Source of the DNA: Mesorhizobium sp.
GTDB lineage: Bacteria > Pseudomonadota > Alphaproteobacteria > Rhizobiales > Rhizobiaceae
Assembly (NCBI RefSeq): GCF_016793485.1
Contig: NZ_JAEULZ010000018.1
Span: 62,001-126,000 of the forward strand
Direction: 5' to 3'
DNA: 64,000 nucleotides
The notes beneath the pieces were generated by a model. The model saw only the letters and a list, made by a program, of their open reading frames with translations, did no database searches and was not told the DNA's origin. Below, one piece after another: positions 28,641-37,211 of this stretch; within the stretch, counting starts at the first letter, position 1; the number at the start of each line of letters is the position of its first letter. Both the position numbers and the translations under genes were made by a program.

Positions 28641-28984
28641 AGCGGAAGCTCCTGTGCCTTGGCGATGATAGCATCGCCAAACCGCTCGACATAGAGCGCG
28701 CCGTCGACGGTGCGCCGGATCAGCACGTTGCGCTTGTCCTTCTCGTCGCGGTGGCGCGAGACGAGCTTAATCGCGCCCATCGTGTCGAGTGCACGGGTGA
28801 TGACAGGCTTGGTCACGTTGAGCCTCGCGGCCAGCCCGCGCACCGTATGCGGCGGCTGGTCGAGATAGATGGTGAGCAGGATCGCCATCTGGCGAACGGT
28901 CAGGTCCGGTGCGTCATCGCGGACCTCGGACAGCGAAACCTGCTGCCACAGACGCAGAGCCTGCAGGGGGCGCAAAACGATCAT
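28637..28984 (-). CDS. MarR-like winged-helix regulator
   Basis: A 115-residue protein with a MarR-type winged helix-turn-helix. The segment DLTVRQMAILLTIYLDQPPHTVRGLAARLNVTKPVITRALDTM is the helix-turn-helix, followed by the wing RDEKDKRNVLIRRT. It is shorter than typical MarR proteins (about 140) and has a short N-terminal dimer helix. The ligand and targets are unknown. It lies between an M17 aminopeptidase gene (36 bases upstream) and the NlpC gene (4-base overlap), so it may control this small operon. Confidence 0.88.
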   Translation of the reverse strand: MIVLRPLQALRLWQQVSLSEVRDDAPDLTVRQMAILLTIYLDQPPHTVRGLAARLNVTKPVITRALDTMGAIKLVSRHRDEKDKRNVLIRRTVDGALYVERFGDAIIAKAQELPL

Positions 28985-29020
28985 GGCGCAAGGCTAACCG
29001 ACAATCGTTTCGTATCCGTT

Positions 29021-30403
29021 TCATTTTCCTGACGAACGATACCGGTCCGAAATGATCCGTTCCAGCGCGCGGATGCCCTGTGCTTCGCCGCCGGCCGGCC
29101 CATAAGGCCTGTCGGACGGGTTCCAGGCGAAGATGTCGAAATGCGCCCAGCTTTTCGCCTTCTCGACAAAGCGATACAGGAACAGCGCGGCCGTCACCGA
29201 GCCGGCGAAACCATCCGTCGTCACGTTGTTCATGTCGGCCACCTTGGACGACAGCTTTGCGTCGTAGGGGCGCCAGAGCGGCATGCGCCAGAGCGGGTCC
29301 TCTTCTTCCACGGCAGCGGCGGAAAGGGCCGAGGCCAGCGCATCGTCGTCCGTGTAGAAGGGCGGCAGGTCGGGGCCGAGCGCGACACGGGCCGCTCCCG
29401 TCAGCGTCGCCATGTCGATGAGAAGGTCGGGCGCTTCCTCGTCGGCAAGCGCCAGCGCATCGGCCAGCACCAGCCGGCCCTCGGCGTCGGTGTTGCCGAT
29501 CTCGACGGTCAGCCCCTTGCGGCTGGTGAGCACGTCGCCCGGCCGGAAGGCATTGCCGGCGATAGCGTTCTCCACGGCCGGGATGAGCACGCGCAGCCTG
29601 ACCTTCAGGCCGGACGTCATGATCATCGAGGCAAGGCCGAGCACGTTGGCCGCGCCGCCCATATCCTTCTTCATCGTCAGCATGCTGGCGGCAGGCTTGA
29701 TGTCGAGGCCGCCGGTATCGAAGCAGACGCCCTTGCCGACCAGCGTCACCTTCGGCGCGGACTTCGGGCCCCAGGTGATGTCGATGAGCCGGGGCGCATC
29801 TGGCGAGGCGCGGCCGACGGCGTGGATCATCGGAAAGTTTTTCGCCAGAAGATCGTCGCCCTTCACGACCGAAATCTTCGCCTTGAACCTGGCCGCAAGA
29901 GACCTTGTTGCCTGTTCGAGTTGCTCCGGCCCCATGTCGGACGTCGGCGTGTTGACGAGATCGCGCGTCAGCGAGATGGCGTCGGCCGTCCACCGCAGCC
30001 GGTCGACGTCGGTCCCGGCGGGAGCGGCAAGCCTGAGGTCGCGGCCTGGCTTCTTGCCGTAACGCGTGAAGACATAGCCGCCGAGCAGGATGCCAAGCGC
30101 CGCAAGCGCGGGCTTTTCAGGTGTCGCGGCGAAATGCCAGTCTCCCGCCGGAAGCGCTTTTGCCAGCGCACCGGCGCCGAGCGCGGCATGGTCCTTGGCA
30201 GCCCCGACGCCGAAGAGCGCGCCGACGACCGCACCGCGCGGGTCGGGGAGAAGAAGCGTCTTGCCCGCCTCGCCGTTGAAGCCCGACGCTTCGGCCCAGG
30301 CAAGCGCCGTCGCGTCCAATCCCACGTCCGACAACCCGTTTTTGGCCACCAGATGGATCGGCCGGGAGGACCGCGATTTCTTGTCGATCAGTTCAACAGG
30401 CAT
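29021..30403 (-). CDS. leucyl aminopeptidase family protein (M17)
   Basis: A 460-residue cytosolic metallo-aminopeptidase of the M17 family. The two-metal centre motifs are clear: VGKGVCFDTGGLDIKP with Lys224 and Asp229, the helix KKDMGGAANVLG, and NTDAEGR at 304-310. The N-terminal domain is short and diverged, as in the PepB/YtjP-like rhizobial branch rather than E. coli PepA. It releases N-terminal residues from peptides. The first gene of a three-gene minus-strand unit with the MarR and NlpC genes; divergent from the tadD gene across 132 bases. Confidence 0.94.
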   Translation of the reverse strand: MPVELIDKKSRSSRPIHLVAKNGLSDVGLDATALAWAEASGFNGEAGKTLLLPDPRGAVVGALFGVGAAKDHAALGAGALAKALPAGDWHFAATPEKPALAALGILLGGYVFTRYGKKPGRDLRLAAPAGTDVDRLRWTADAISLTRDLVNTPTSDMGPEQLEQATRSLAARFKAKISVVKGDDLLAKNFPMIHAVGRASPDAPRLIDITWGPKSAPKVTLVGKGVCFDTGGLDIKPAASMLTMKKDMGGAANVLGLASMIMTSGLKVRLRVLIPAVENAIAGNAFRPGDVLTSRKGLTVEIGNTDAEGRLVLADALALADEEAPDLLIDMATLTGAARVALGPDLPPFYTDDDALASALSAAAVEEEDPLWRMPLWRPYDAKLSSKVADMNNVTTDGFAGSVTAALFLYRFVEKAKSWAHFDIFAWNPSDRPYGPAGGEAQGIRALERIISDRYRSSGK

Positions 30404-30442
30404 GCTTCGAATCCTTGTTCACCGCGTCATCGGCTTCCGTAA

Positions 30443-30457
30443 TTAACCATCCGTTAG
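30443..30457. promoter_or_regulatory. CtrA-like motif TTAA-N7-TTAG upstream of tadD
   Basis: TTAACCATCCGTTAG lies 93 bases before the tadD start. TTAACC as first half and a 7-base spacer match the CtrA consensus TTAA-N7-TTAA with one mismatch; another GTTAAC follows 2 bases later. Binding is not shown; this is pattern recognition. Confidence 0.45.
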
Positions 30458-30535
30458 GGTTAACGGAATATTGCTTTTCAGGTCCGGCGCTTGGCCCAGC
30501 GGGCCCGAGCGAACAGATTGGGAGATCCGGGACAG

Positions 30536-31351
30536 ATGTTGACCAGCCGCTCGATGAACGCAACGGGAAAGAACCTGCTCCGGGCGACCGCCGCCATCGC
30601 AATTGCGATGAGCCTGGCCGGATGCGGCACCAGCAAGATGACCACCGGGTCCATTTCAAAATCATCGGGCAAGGCTGTCGAGGAGATGTCGGCGGGCGAG
30701 CTCGCCAACGCCAGCGGCTCGCTCGGCAAGGCCTACGCCGCCAAGCCGACCGACAAGGCGACCGCGCTTAAATACGCGCAGGTTTTGCAGATGAACGGCA
30801 GCACGGACCAGGCGCTCGCCGTGATGCGCAAGCTCGCCATCGAGAACCCTAACGACCGACAGGTGCTGGCAGCCTACGGCAAGGCGCTCGCCAGCGCCGG
30901 CGACCTGGAGCCGGCGCTCGACGCGGTGCGTCGCGCGCAGACCCCTGAGTATCCTGACTGGAAGCTGTTTTCGGCCGAGGCCGCGATCCTCGACCAACTC
31001 GGCAAGTCAAACGAGGCGCGCGCGCTCTACCGCAAGGCGCTCGACCTCAAGCCCAACGACCCGACGATCCTGTCCAACCTCGGCATGTCCTATGTGCTGG
31101 AGGGCGATCTGAAGACGGCAGAGACCTACATGCGCTCCGCAGCACAGCAGCGCTCGGCAGACAGCCGCGTGCGCCAGAACCTGGCGCTCGTCGTCGGCTT
31201 GCAGGGACGGTTCGAGGAAGCCGAGCAGATCGCCAGCCAGGAGCTGTCGCCCGATCAGGCCAAGGCGAACGTCGCCTATCTCAGAAGCATGCTGGCGCAG
31301 CAGAACGCCTGGAGCCAGCTCAAGGACGAAGACAAGAAAAAGAAGAACTGA
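30536..31351 (+). CDS. tadD: TadD-like TPR lipoprotein of the Tad pilus locus
   Basis: A 271-residue lipoprotein; the lipobox LAGC follows a short signal (TGKNLLRATAAIAIAMS). It is made of tetratricopeptide repeats, for example KATALKYAQVLQMNGSTDQAL and SNEARALYRKALDLKPNDPTILSNLGMSYVLEGDL. TadD proteins are pilotin-like helpers for the outer-membrane secretin of Tad pili. The ATG at 30536 is preceded by GGGAG at 11 bases; an upstream TTG frame is unlikely. It runs opposite to the tad operon and converges with the unrecognised last gene of that operon (15-base gap). Confidence 0.9.
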   Translation: MLTSRSMNATGKNLLRATAAIAIAMSLAGCGTSKMTTGSISKSSGKAVEEMSAGELANASGSLGKAYAAKPTDKATALKYAQVLQMNGSTDQALAVMRKLAIENPNDRQVLAAYGKALASAGDLEPALDAVRRAQTPEYPDWKLFSAEAAILDQLGKSNEARALYRKALDLKPNDPTILSNLGMSYVLEGDLKTAETYMRSAAQQRSADSRVRQNLALVVGLQGRFEEAEQIASQELSPDQAKANVAYLRSMLAQQNAWSQLKDEDKKKKN

Positions 31352-31366
31352 GTTTTCAGTTAGACG

Positions 31367-32137
31367 TCATCCGATCCGCTTCGGATCGATCTTTGCCATC
31401 GGAACCGCGCATTCGATCACAATGCGGCCGGCCAGCGCCGGGTCGATGGCAGCCTTGCCCGCCTCGATGGCTCGCTGGAGCGCAAAGCCGAGCGTCATCG
31501 GCCACCGCGTCGGCGGTACTTCATAGAGCTTCAGCCCATCGAGAAACCTCGGCCACAAATGGCGGATGTAGTTGAACGGGCTATCGCTCGGGCGATGCGC
31601 CGCGGGAAGCTGTGGTTCTCCAAAACTGTCGCCGCCTACCGTTCTCGCAACGTGCGCCATGGTCTGTTCAACCATCGCCGCCGAAACGTCGCCGCCGCAG
31701 GCCTGCACAGCTCCCAAGGCCAGACTGAGCAATGCATGCGGGCTTTCGACGAGATAGCGATTGGGCAAGTCTCCAAAGAAATAGCGGTGGCCATCCTTTC
31801 CGGCAACAATCAAGAGATCGTTACCGGCTGGCCGGGCCCGGTCAGACATTTCGTCCAATGCAGCCAGTACACACGAGTAGCCACCATTCGAAGCAAGGAT
31901 TGCAAGCAAATCCTCGACGCGAACGCCACGATCGCTCGCGATCAGCTTGCAGGTCATGTCGAACAGCAAATTGCCGACGAGTTGCGAGCGCTGGAACGGC
32001 TTTTCGCCTTCCGACTCACGCAGATTGCGGAGTACGGCGGCATGCCCTGGATGGGTCCCGCCACTTGCAGCCTCATTCGACGGCCGGGGCGGATCCTGCT
32101 GCGATGACTGTTTCCGGCCAAAGACAGGCTGTTTCAT
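31367..32137 (-). CDS. unrecognised protein, last gene of the Tad operon
   Basis: A 256-residue soluble protein that I do not recognise. There is no signal peptide or membrane helix. Residues 1-35 are polar and probably disordered (SSQQDPPRPSNEAASGG). The rest looks globular and helical, with stretches such as RSQLVGNLLFDMTCKLIASD, EDLLAILASNGGYSCVLAAL, YFFGDLPNRYLVESPHALLSLALGA and LKLYEVPPTRWPMTLGFAL. It lies 154 bases after tadC, with a hairpin between, and converges with tadD. Location suggests a role in Tad pilus function, but nothing in the sequence proves it. Start 32137 is chosen; the frame is open 43 codons upstream without conserved features. Confidence 0.75.
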   Translation of the reverse strand: MKQPVFGRKQSSQQDPPRPSNEAASGGTHPGHAAVLRNLRESEGEKPFQRSQLVGNLLFDMTCKLIASDRGVRVEDLLAILASNGGYSCVLAALDEMSDRARPAGNDLLIVAGKDGHRYFFGDLPNRYLVESPHALLSLALGAVQACGGDVSAAMVEQTMAHVARTVGGDSFGEPQLPAAHRPSDSPFNYIRHLWPRFLDGLKLYEVPPTRWPMTLGFALQRAIEAGKAAIDPALAGRIVIECAVPMAKIDPKRIG

Positions 32138-32273
32138 GGAAAGGGTTCTAACGGAAAACCTTTTAAGGTCAGGTAAGCATCTCCACCGGTCCGATGAGGC
32201 CGCCGCCGCAAGCCTTCGGCGAGCCAGCACGTATCCCATGGGAAGACGATCCTGCCCACCCGCCAAGCATTCA

Positions 32274-32293
32274 AGGCCGGAGGTCTCCGGCCT
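32274..32293 (-). terminator. hairpin at the end of tadC
   Basis: AGGCCGGAG (32274-32282) pairs perfectly with CTCCGGCCT (32285-32293) around a two-base loop, overlapping the tadC stop codon. There is no T run, so it is more likely an mRNA-end stabiliser or weak terminator between tadC and the following gene. Confidence 0.5.
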
Positions 32294-33311
32294 ATTCCTG
32301 CATGGTTTTCTCGCCGTTGCCGAAGAGGCCGCCGCGCTGGTTGACCTGGATGATGGCCGGGCCGAGGATGATGGCGAAGAGCACCGGCAGGAAGAACAGG
32401 ATCATCGGCACTGTGAGCTTCGGCGGCAGGGCGGCCGCCTTCTTCTCGGCCTCGTTCATGCGCATGTCGCGGCTTTCGTTGGCGAGCACGCGCAAGGCAT
32501 GTGCGATCGGCGTGCCGTAGCGTTCGGCCTGAATGAGCGCCTGCCCGACCGACTTTACCGATTCCAGCCCGGTGCGCGCAGCAAGATTTTCATAGGCCTG
32601 CTTGCGTTCCGGCAAATAGGACAGTTCCGCATTGGTGAGGATCAGTTCCTCGGCGAGGCCAATCGACTGGCCGCCGATCTCGTCGGCCACCTTCCGGATC
32701 GCCGCCTCGATCGACATGCCGGATTCGACGCAGATCAGCATCAGGTCGAGCGCATCCGGCCATGCGAGCTGTATCGACTGCTTGCGCTTGCTCGCCTTGT
32801 TGTTGACGTAGAGGACGGGGGCATAGAAGCCCGCATATGCGCCGACGATGCAGACGAAACCCTTGATCATCGGCGGCTGTTCCGGCAGCCCGCCCAGAAC
32901 GAAGACATAGACGGCCGTGGCCGCGAAGAACACGAAGGGCAGGACGAGGCGGAAGAAAAGGAAGCGGGTCAGCGGGTTCTGGCCGCGGAAACCCGCAACC
33001 TTGAGTTTGGCGACTGTATTCTCGTCGGCGAGCAGGCGTCTCAGGTCAAGCCGGTCGACGATCGCGCGCATGCCGTGCGACTGCTCTTCGCGCAAGCCCT
33101 TCCTGCGGCGATCGGCTTCGGCGGCGAGCCGCGCGCGTTGCTTCATGCGCAGTTCTTCACGCTCGAGCGCTACAGACTTCATGCGCGACTTCAGCACATT
33201 GCCCGACAGAGACGGCATCATCGTGAAGAAGGTCGCGAAGACCGCTATCCCCACCAGCATCGCGATGAGGAACGCAGGGTCTGTCAGGGCCTTGACGACT
33301 TGAGCGGTCAT
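32292..33311 (-). CDS. tadC: TadC-like pilus assembly platform protein (T2SS F domain)
   Basis: A 339-residue inner-membrane protein with a T2SS protein F domain. N-terminal helix at about 11-28, a cytoplasmic segment rich in Arg/Glu (45-95), two more helices (about 115-160), then the F-type core (LDLMLICVESGMSIEAAIRKVADEIG, YGTPIAHALRVLANESRDMRM) and a C-terminal helix pair. Together with TadB it forms the platform that couples the CpaF motor to pilin assembly. It starts 13 bases after tadB. Confidence 0.95.
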   Translation of the reverse strand: MTAQVVKALTDPAFLIAMLVGIAVFATFFTMMPSLSGNVLKSRMKSVALEREELRMKQRARLAAEADRRRKGLREEQSHGMRAIVDRLDLRRLLADENTVAKLKVAGFRGQNPLTRFLFFRLVLPFVFFAATAVYVFVLGGLPEQPPMIKGFVCIVGAYAGFYAPVLYVNNKASKRKQSIQLAWPDALDLMLICVESGMSIEAAIRKVADEIGGQSIGLAEELILTNAELSYLPERKQAYENLAARTGLESVKSVGQALIQAERYGTPIAHALRVLANESRDMRMNEAEKKAAALPPKLTVPMILFFLPVLFAIILGPAIIQVNQRGGLFGNGEKTMQE

Positions 33312-33323
33312 GCGATCGAAATC

Positions 33324-34337
33324 CTAAACTTCAAAATTCATCATCTTGCGCATTACGAAGATGCCGATCGACATCCAGATGCCCGAGACACCCAGGATCA
33401 TGTGACCGGTGCTCGTCGTGAAAAGCGGCATGATGTAGTTTGGACTGGACAGGTAGACCAGGAAGCCGACGATGAACGGCAGCGCCCCGATGATGGCTGC
33501 CGACGCCTTGGCTTCCATCGACAGCGCCTGCACCTTGGCCTTCATCTTCTTGCGGTCGCGAAGCACGCGCGAGAGGTTGCCCAGCGCTTCCGAAAGGTTG
33601 CCACCCGCCTGGCTCTGGATCTGGATGACGATACCGAAGAATCCGGCTTCGGGGCATGGCATGGTTTCTGGCATGCGCAGCGTGGCTTCCGGGATCGACA
33701 TGCCCAGTTGCTGGGATTCGACGATACGGCGGAACTCGCCCTTAACCGGCTCCGGCGCTTCGGATGCGATCAGCCTGATGCCATCGTTCAGCGGCAGACC
33801 GGACTTGACCGCACGCACGATGATGTCGAGCGCATTGGGAAATTCCTTGAGGAATGCCTTGACTCGGCGCGTGCGCAGAAAGCCTACCGCCCAGCGCGGG
33901 AGGCCGAAAGCGCCGGCGGCGAAGGCGCCCGGCAGTATCAGCAGCGGCGCACCAAAGAAGAAAGCGACCGCCGTTATGGCGACGCCGCAGACGATCGAAT
34001 ACAGGTAGAACCGTTCGACGGATATCTTCAGGCCAGCCTGCCTGAGCTGGATTCTCAGCGGCGGCTTCTTGATGTTCTTGTCGGAAGCGAGCTGCTTGGC
34101 GTCCAGCTCCTTGAGCGAATCCTGGACGGTCTTCTTGCGCTTGGCCGCTTCGGCGACGCGGTCGCGGTTGGCTTTTACGATAGACCTGTCCGTCTCGGCC
34201 TTCTTGATCGTATCGAGCCTGCGTTCGGTCGTCTTCTCCTCGGCGATATTGTTAAAGAGAAACGCATAGGCCACCGCGCCCGCGCTGAACCCCGCAAGCA
34301 CGATAAAAGCCAGTACCGTGGTGTCGATTCCGAACAT
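33324..34337 (-). CDS. tadB: TadB-like pilus assembly platform protein (T2SS F domain)
   Basis: A 337-residue paralogue of TadC. It has an N-terminal helix (8-27), a basic cytoplasmic segment, helices at about 115-150, and an F domain with FPNALDIIVRAVKSGLPLNDGIRLIASEAPEPV and SQAGGNLSEALGNLSRVLRDR, both conserved in TadB. C-terminal helices follow. It lies between cpaF (29 bases upstream) and tadC. Confidence 0.95.
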   Translation of the reverse strand: MFGIDTTVLAFIVLAGFSAGAVAYAFLFNNIAEEKTTERRLDTIKKAETDRSIVKANRDRVAEAAKRKKTVQDSLKELDAKQLASDKNIKKPPLRIQLRQAGLKISVERFYLYSIVCGVAITAVAFFFGAPLLILPGAFAAGAFGLPRWAVGFLRTRRVKAFLKEFPNALDIIVRAVKSGLPLNDGIRLIASEAPEPVKGEFRRIVESQQLGMSIPEATLRMPETMPCPEAGFFGIVIQIQSQAGGNLSEALGNLSRVLRDRKKMKAKVQALSMEAKASAAIIGALPFIVGFLVYLSSPNYIMPLFTTSTGHMILGVSGIWMSIGIFVMRKMMNFEV

Positions 34338-34366
34338 CCGAGGTCAGCGTCCTTTTGGCCTGGGCA

Positions 34367-35869
34367 TCAGCTCGCCCGCTTCTCCATGGATTCCAGCGCG
34401 GCAGCGAGACGCTGTTCCTCGCCGAAGTAGCGCGCGCGATCCCAGAAGTGCGGGCGACCGATGCCGGTCGACACGTGCTCGCCGAGCAACTTTCCGCCGG
34501 CGTCCTCGCCCTTGATGTTGTAGAGGACAAGATCCTGCGTGATGATCACGTCGCCTTCCATGCCGATCACCTCGGTGATGTGGGTGATGCGGCGCGAGCC
34601 GTCGCGCAGACGAGCGGCCTGAATGATGACGTCGACTGAGCCGACGATGATCTCGCGCACCGTCTTCTGCGGCAAGGTGTAGCCGCCCATGGCAATCATG
34701 GATTCCATACGGTTCAGACACTCGCGCGGGCTATTGGAGTGGATGGTGCCCATCGAGCCATCGTGACCCGTGTTCATCGCCTGGAGGAGGTCGAACACCT
34801 CCGGTCCGCGCACTTCGCCGACGATGATCCGTTCCGGACGCATGCGAAGGCAGTTCTTGACGAGATCGCGCATGGTGACCTCGCCCTCGCCCTCGAGATT
34901 CGGCGGACGGGTTTCCAGTCGCACCACATGCGGCTGCTGCAGTTGAAGCTCCGCCGAGTCCTCGCAGGTGATGACGCGCTCCTCGCGATCGACATAGTTG
35001 GTCAGGCAGTTGAGAAGCGTCGTCTTTCCCGAGCCTGTACCGCCCGAAATGATGATATTGCAGCGGACGCGCCCGATGATCTTCAGCACCTCCGCGCCTG
35101 CCGGCGAGATGGCGCCGAACTTGACCAGCTGGTCGAGCGTCAGCTTGTCCTTCTTGAATTTGCGGATGGTGAGCGCAGTGCCGTCGATGGCCAGCGGCGG
35201 CGCAATCACGTTGACGCGCGAGCCGTCCGGCAGACGCGCGTCGCAGATCGGGCTCGATTCGTCGACGCGGCGACCGACCTGGCTGACGATGCGCTGACAG
35301 ATGTTGAGAAGCTGCTGGTTGTCGCGGAACCGCACACCCGTCTGCTCGACCTTGCCGTTCACCTCGATGTAGACGTTGCGCGAGCCGTTCACCATGATAT
35401 CGGCGATGTCGTCGCGGGCCAGCAACGGCTCAAGCGGGCCATAGCCAAGCACGTCGTTGCAGATGTCCTCGAGCAGTTCCTCCTGCTCGGCGATCGACAT
35501 CGCGAAGTTCTTGATCGCGATGATGTCGTTAACGATGTCGCGGATTTCCTCGCGGGCGCTGTCGGGATCAAGCTTGGCGAGCTGCGACAGGTCGATCGTA
35601 TCGATAAGCGCGGAAAAGACCTGGCTCTTGGTGTCGTAGTATGTCTCGCTGCGTTCCCGTTGCATCCGGCGCGGCTCGGCCGCGAGCGGCGGGGCCTCCA
35701 CGGCTCGCCGCGCCGCAGGGGCGGCGGCTGCCGGAGCAGGCTGGGCGGAAGCAGGCGTTGGGCTGCGCGTCGGCTCCGGCGCTACGCGTTCAGGCGCCAC
35801 GGTCTGCGCTGGCGCGCGGAACTCGGGCGTTGCCCGCGAACCATCGTCGTTACCTCGTTTACCGAACAT
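34367..35869 (-). CDS. cpaF: CpaF/TadA-type pilus assembly ATPase
   Basis: A 500-residue secretion-family ATPase that drives Tad pilus extension and retraction. A Pro/Ala-rich N-terminal 90 residues are probably disordered. The CpaF core has [13 protein letters not shown], Walker [17 protein letters not shown], the Asp box [11 protein letters not shown], Walker [13 protein letters not shown] with the catalytic Glu, and the His box [20 protein letters not shown]. These are typical of type II/IV secretion ATPases. It is cytosolic and docks on TadB/TadC. The cpaE gene is 22 bases upstream. Confidence 0.97.
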   Translation of the reverse strand: MFGKRGNDDGSRATPEFRAPAQTVAPERVAPEPTRSPTPASAQPAPAAAAPAARRAVEAPPLAAEPRRMQRERSETYYDTKSQVFSALIDTIDLSQLAKLDPDSAREEIRDIVNDIIAIKNFAMSIAEQEELLEDICNDVLGYGPLEPLLARDDIADIMVNGSRNVYIEVNGKVEQTGVRFRDNQQLLNICQRIVSQVGRRVDESSPICDARLPDGSRVNVIAPPLAIDGTALTIRKFKKDKLTLDQLVKFGAISPAGAEVLKIIGRVRCNIIISGGTGSGKTTLLNCLTNYVDREERVITCEDSAELQLQQPHVVRLETRPPNLEGEGEVTMRDLVKNCLRMRPERIIVGEVRGPEVFDLLQAMNTGHDGSMGTIHSNSPRECLNRMESMIAMGGYTLPQKTVREIIVGSVDVIIQAARLRDGSRRITHITEVIGMEGDVIITQDLVLYNIKGEDAGGKLLGEHVSTGIGRPHFWDRARYFGEEQRLAAALESMEKRAS

Positions 35870-35891
35870 GTGCCCCTACCACTCCGTCGGA

Positions 35892-37184
35892 CTATGACTT
35901 CTTCTTCGGCTTGATCTTGCCGAGCAGGCCGCCCAGCCCGGCCAGTCCCGCCTTTTTCTTCTTCGTCTTGATCTCACTTCGTCCAGTCAGGACATGCGCG
36001 ATTTCGTTGAAGACCGCGACCACCGGATGCGCGGCATCCATCTCGCCCAGCATGCGGCCGTTGTTTGACGCGTTGCCGAACAGCAGCGGCTCGAAGGGGA
36101 TGACGGCCATAGGCGTGATGTCGAGCGGCTCGGTGAAATCTTCCGCCTTGATCTCGGGGCGCTTCGGCACGCCGGCCTGATTGATGATGAGCTTCGGCGG
36201 CGGATCGTTGGGCCGCAACCGCTTCAGCATGTCGACGATATTCTTGGTGTTGCGGAGGTTGGCCAGTTCGGGCGTCGCGGTGATGACCACGTCGTCCGCC
36301 TTTGCAAGCGTCGTCTTGGACCAGGCGGTCCAGATGTGCGGCACGTCGAGGACAAGCATCGGCGCGCTGCGCTGCGCCGTGTCGATGATCTGGGAAAACG
36401 CGTCCTGGTCGAAGTCGTAGACGCGCTCCAGCGTGGAGGGCGCGGCCAGCAACGACAGGTGATCGGAGCACTGCGCCAGCAGGCGGTCAAGATAGACCTC
36501 GTCGATGCGCTCCGGCGAGAAGACGGCCTCGGCTATACCCTGTGCGGGATCCTGGTCGAAATTTATGTTGGCGGTGCCGAATGCAAGGTCGAGGTCGGCG
36601 ACAACGACGTCGGACTTGAAAAGATCCGACATCGTCCATGCGATGTTGTGCGCGATGGTCGAGGAACCAACGCCGCCCTTGGCGCCGATGAAGGCAACGG
36701 AACGGCCGATCGGTTCGGCTTCGGGGTCCACGAAGATGGTCGAGATGACGCTGACGACGTCCGCCATCGAGATCGGCGCAACGACATATTCGGAAACGCC
36801 GGAACGGATCAGCTCGCGGTAGAGCCCGACATCGTTGTAATGGCCGACGACGACAACCTTGGTGGTCGGGTCGCAATACTCAGCCAGTTCGTTCAACGAC
36901 TGGAGCATCTCGCGCGGCTCCTTGCGGGATTCCAGGATGATCAGGTTTGGCGTCGGCGCGGACTTGTAAAGCTCCACCGCGGTTGCCGCGCCGCCCATGT
37001 GTATCTTCAGATGGGCCTTGGCCATGCGGCGATCTTCGCCGGCCCGCTCGATCGGCTGGGCTACGCCTTCCGTCTCGCAGAATGCCTGTATGGAAATGCG
37101 CGGAACAGGCCGCAGAGCCTGCATGGCGGCCACTTCCGGCTCCTTCTCGCTGCCGGTGGGGCTATCGTAAGCCAGATTGGTCAT
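35892..37184 (-). CDS. cpaE: CpaE/TadZ-type ParA-like pilus localisation protein
   Basis: A 430-residue protein with an N-terminal receiver-like domain (about 50-150) and a C-terminal MinD/ParA-like ATPase domain. The P-loop reads IGAKGGVGSSTIAHN: the first Lys of the deviant Walker A is kept, while the second Lys (KGGxGKST) is Ser. The segment DVVVADLDLAFGTANINFDQD and VLDVPHIWTAWSK are further landmarks. CpaE/TadZ proteins mark the pole at which the pilus machine is built. The basic C-terminus (KIKPKKKS) is typical. Starts 27 bases after cpaD. Confidence 0.94.
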   Translation of the reverse strand: MTNLAYDSPTGSEKEPEVAAMQALRPVPRISIQAFCETEGVAQPIERAGEDRRMAKAHLKIHMGGAATAVELYKSAPTPNLIILESRKEPREMLQSLNELAEYCDPTTKVVVVGHYNDVGLYRELIRSGVSEYVVAPISMADVVSVISTIFVDPEAEPIGRSVAFIGAKGGVGSSTIAHNIAWTMSDLFKSDVVVADLDLAFGTANINFDQDPAQGIAEAVFSPERIDEVYLDRLLAQCSDHLSLLAAPSTLERVYDFDQDAFSQIIDTAQRSAPMLVLDVPHIWTAWSKTTLAKADDVVITATPELANLRNTKNIVDMLKRLRPNDPPPKLIINQAGVPKRPEIKAEDFTEPLDITPMAVIPFEPLLFGNASNNGRMLGEMDAAHPVVAVFNEIAHVLTGRSEIKTKKKKAGLAGLGGLLGKIKPKKKS

Positions 37185-37211
37185 GTGCCCTTACCCCAAG
37201 TTCGTTTTGGC

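Noticed and set aside
31947..34430. Very long plus-strand open frame (827 codons) across the tadB/tadC region
   Set aside because: It is antisense to tadC and tadB, which have clear family motifs; the translated product is Arg/His/Gln/Asp-rich with no domain, typical of GC-rich antisense frames.
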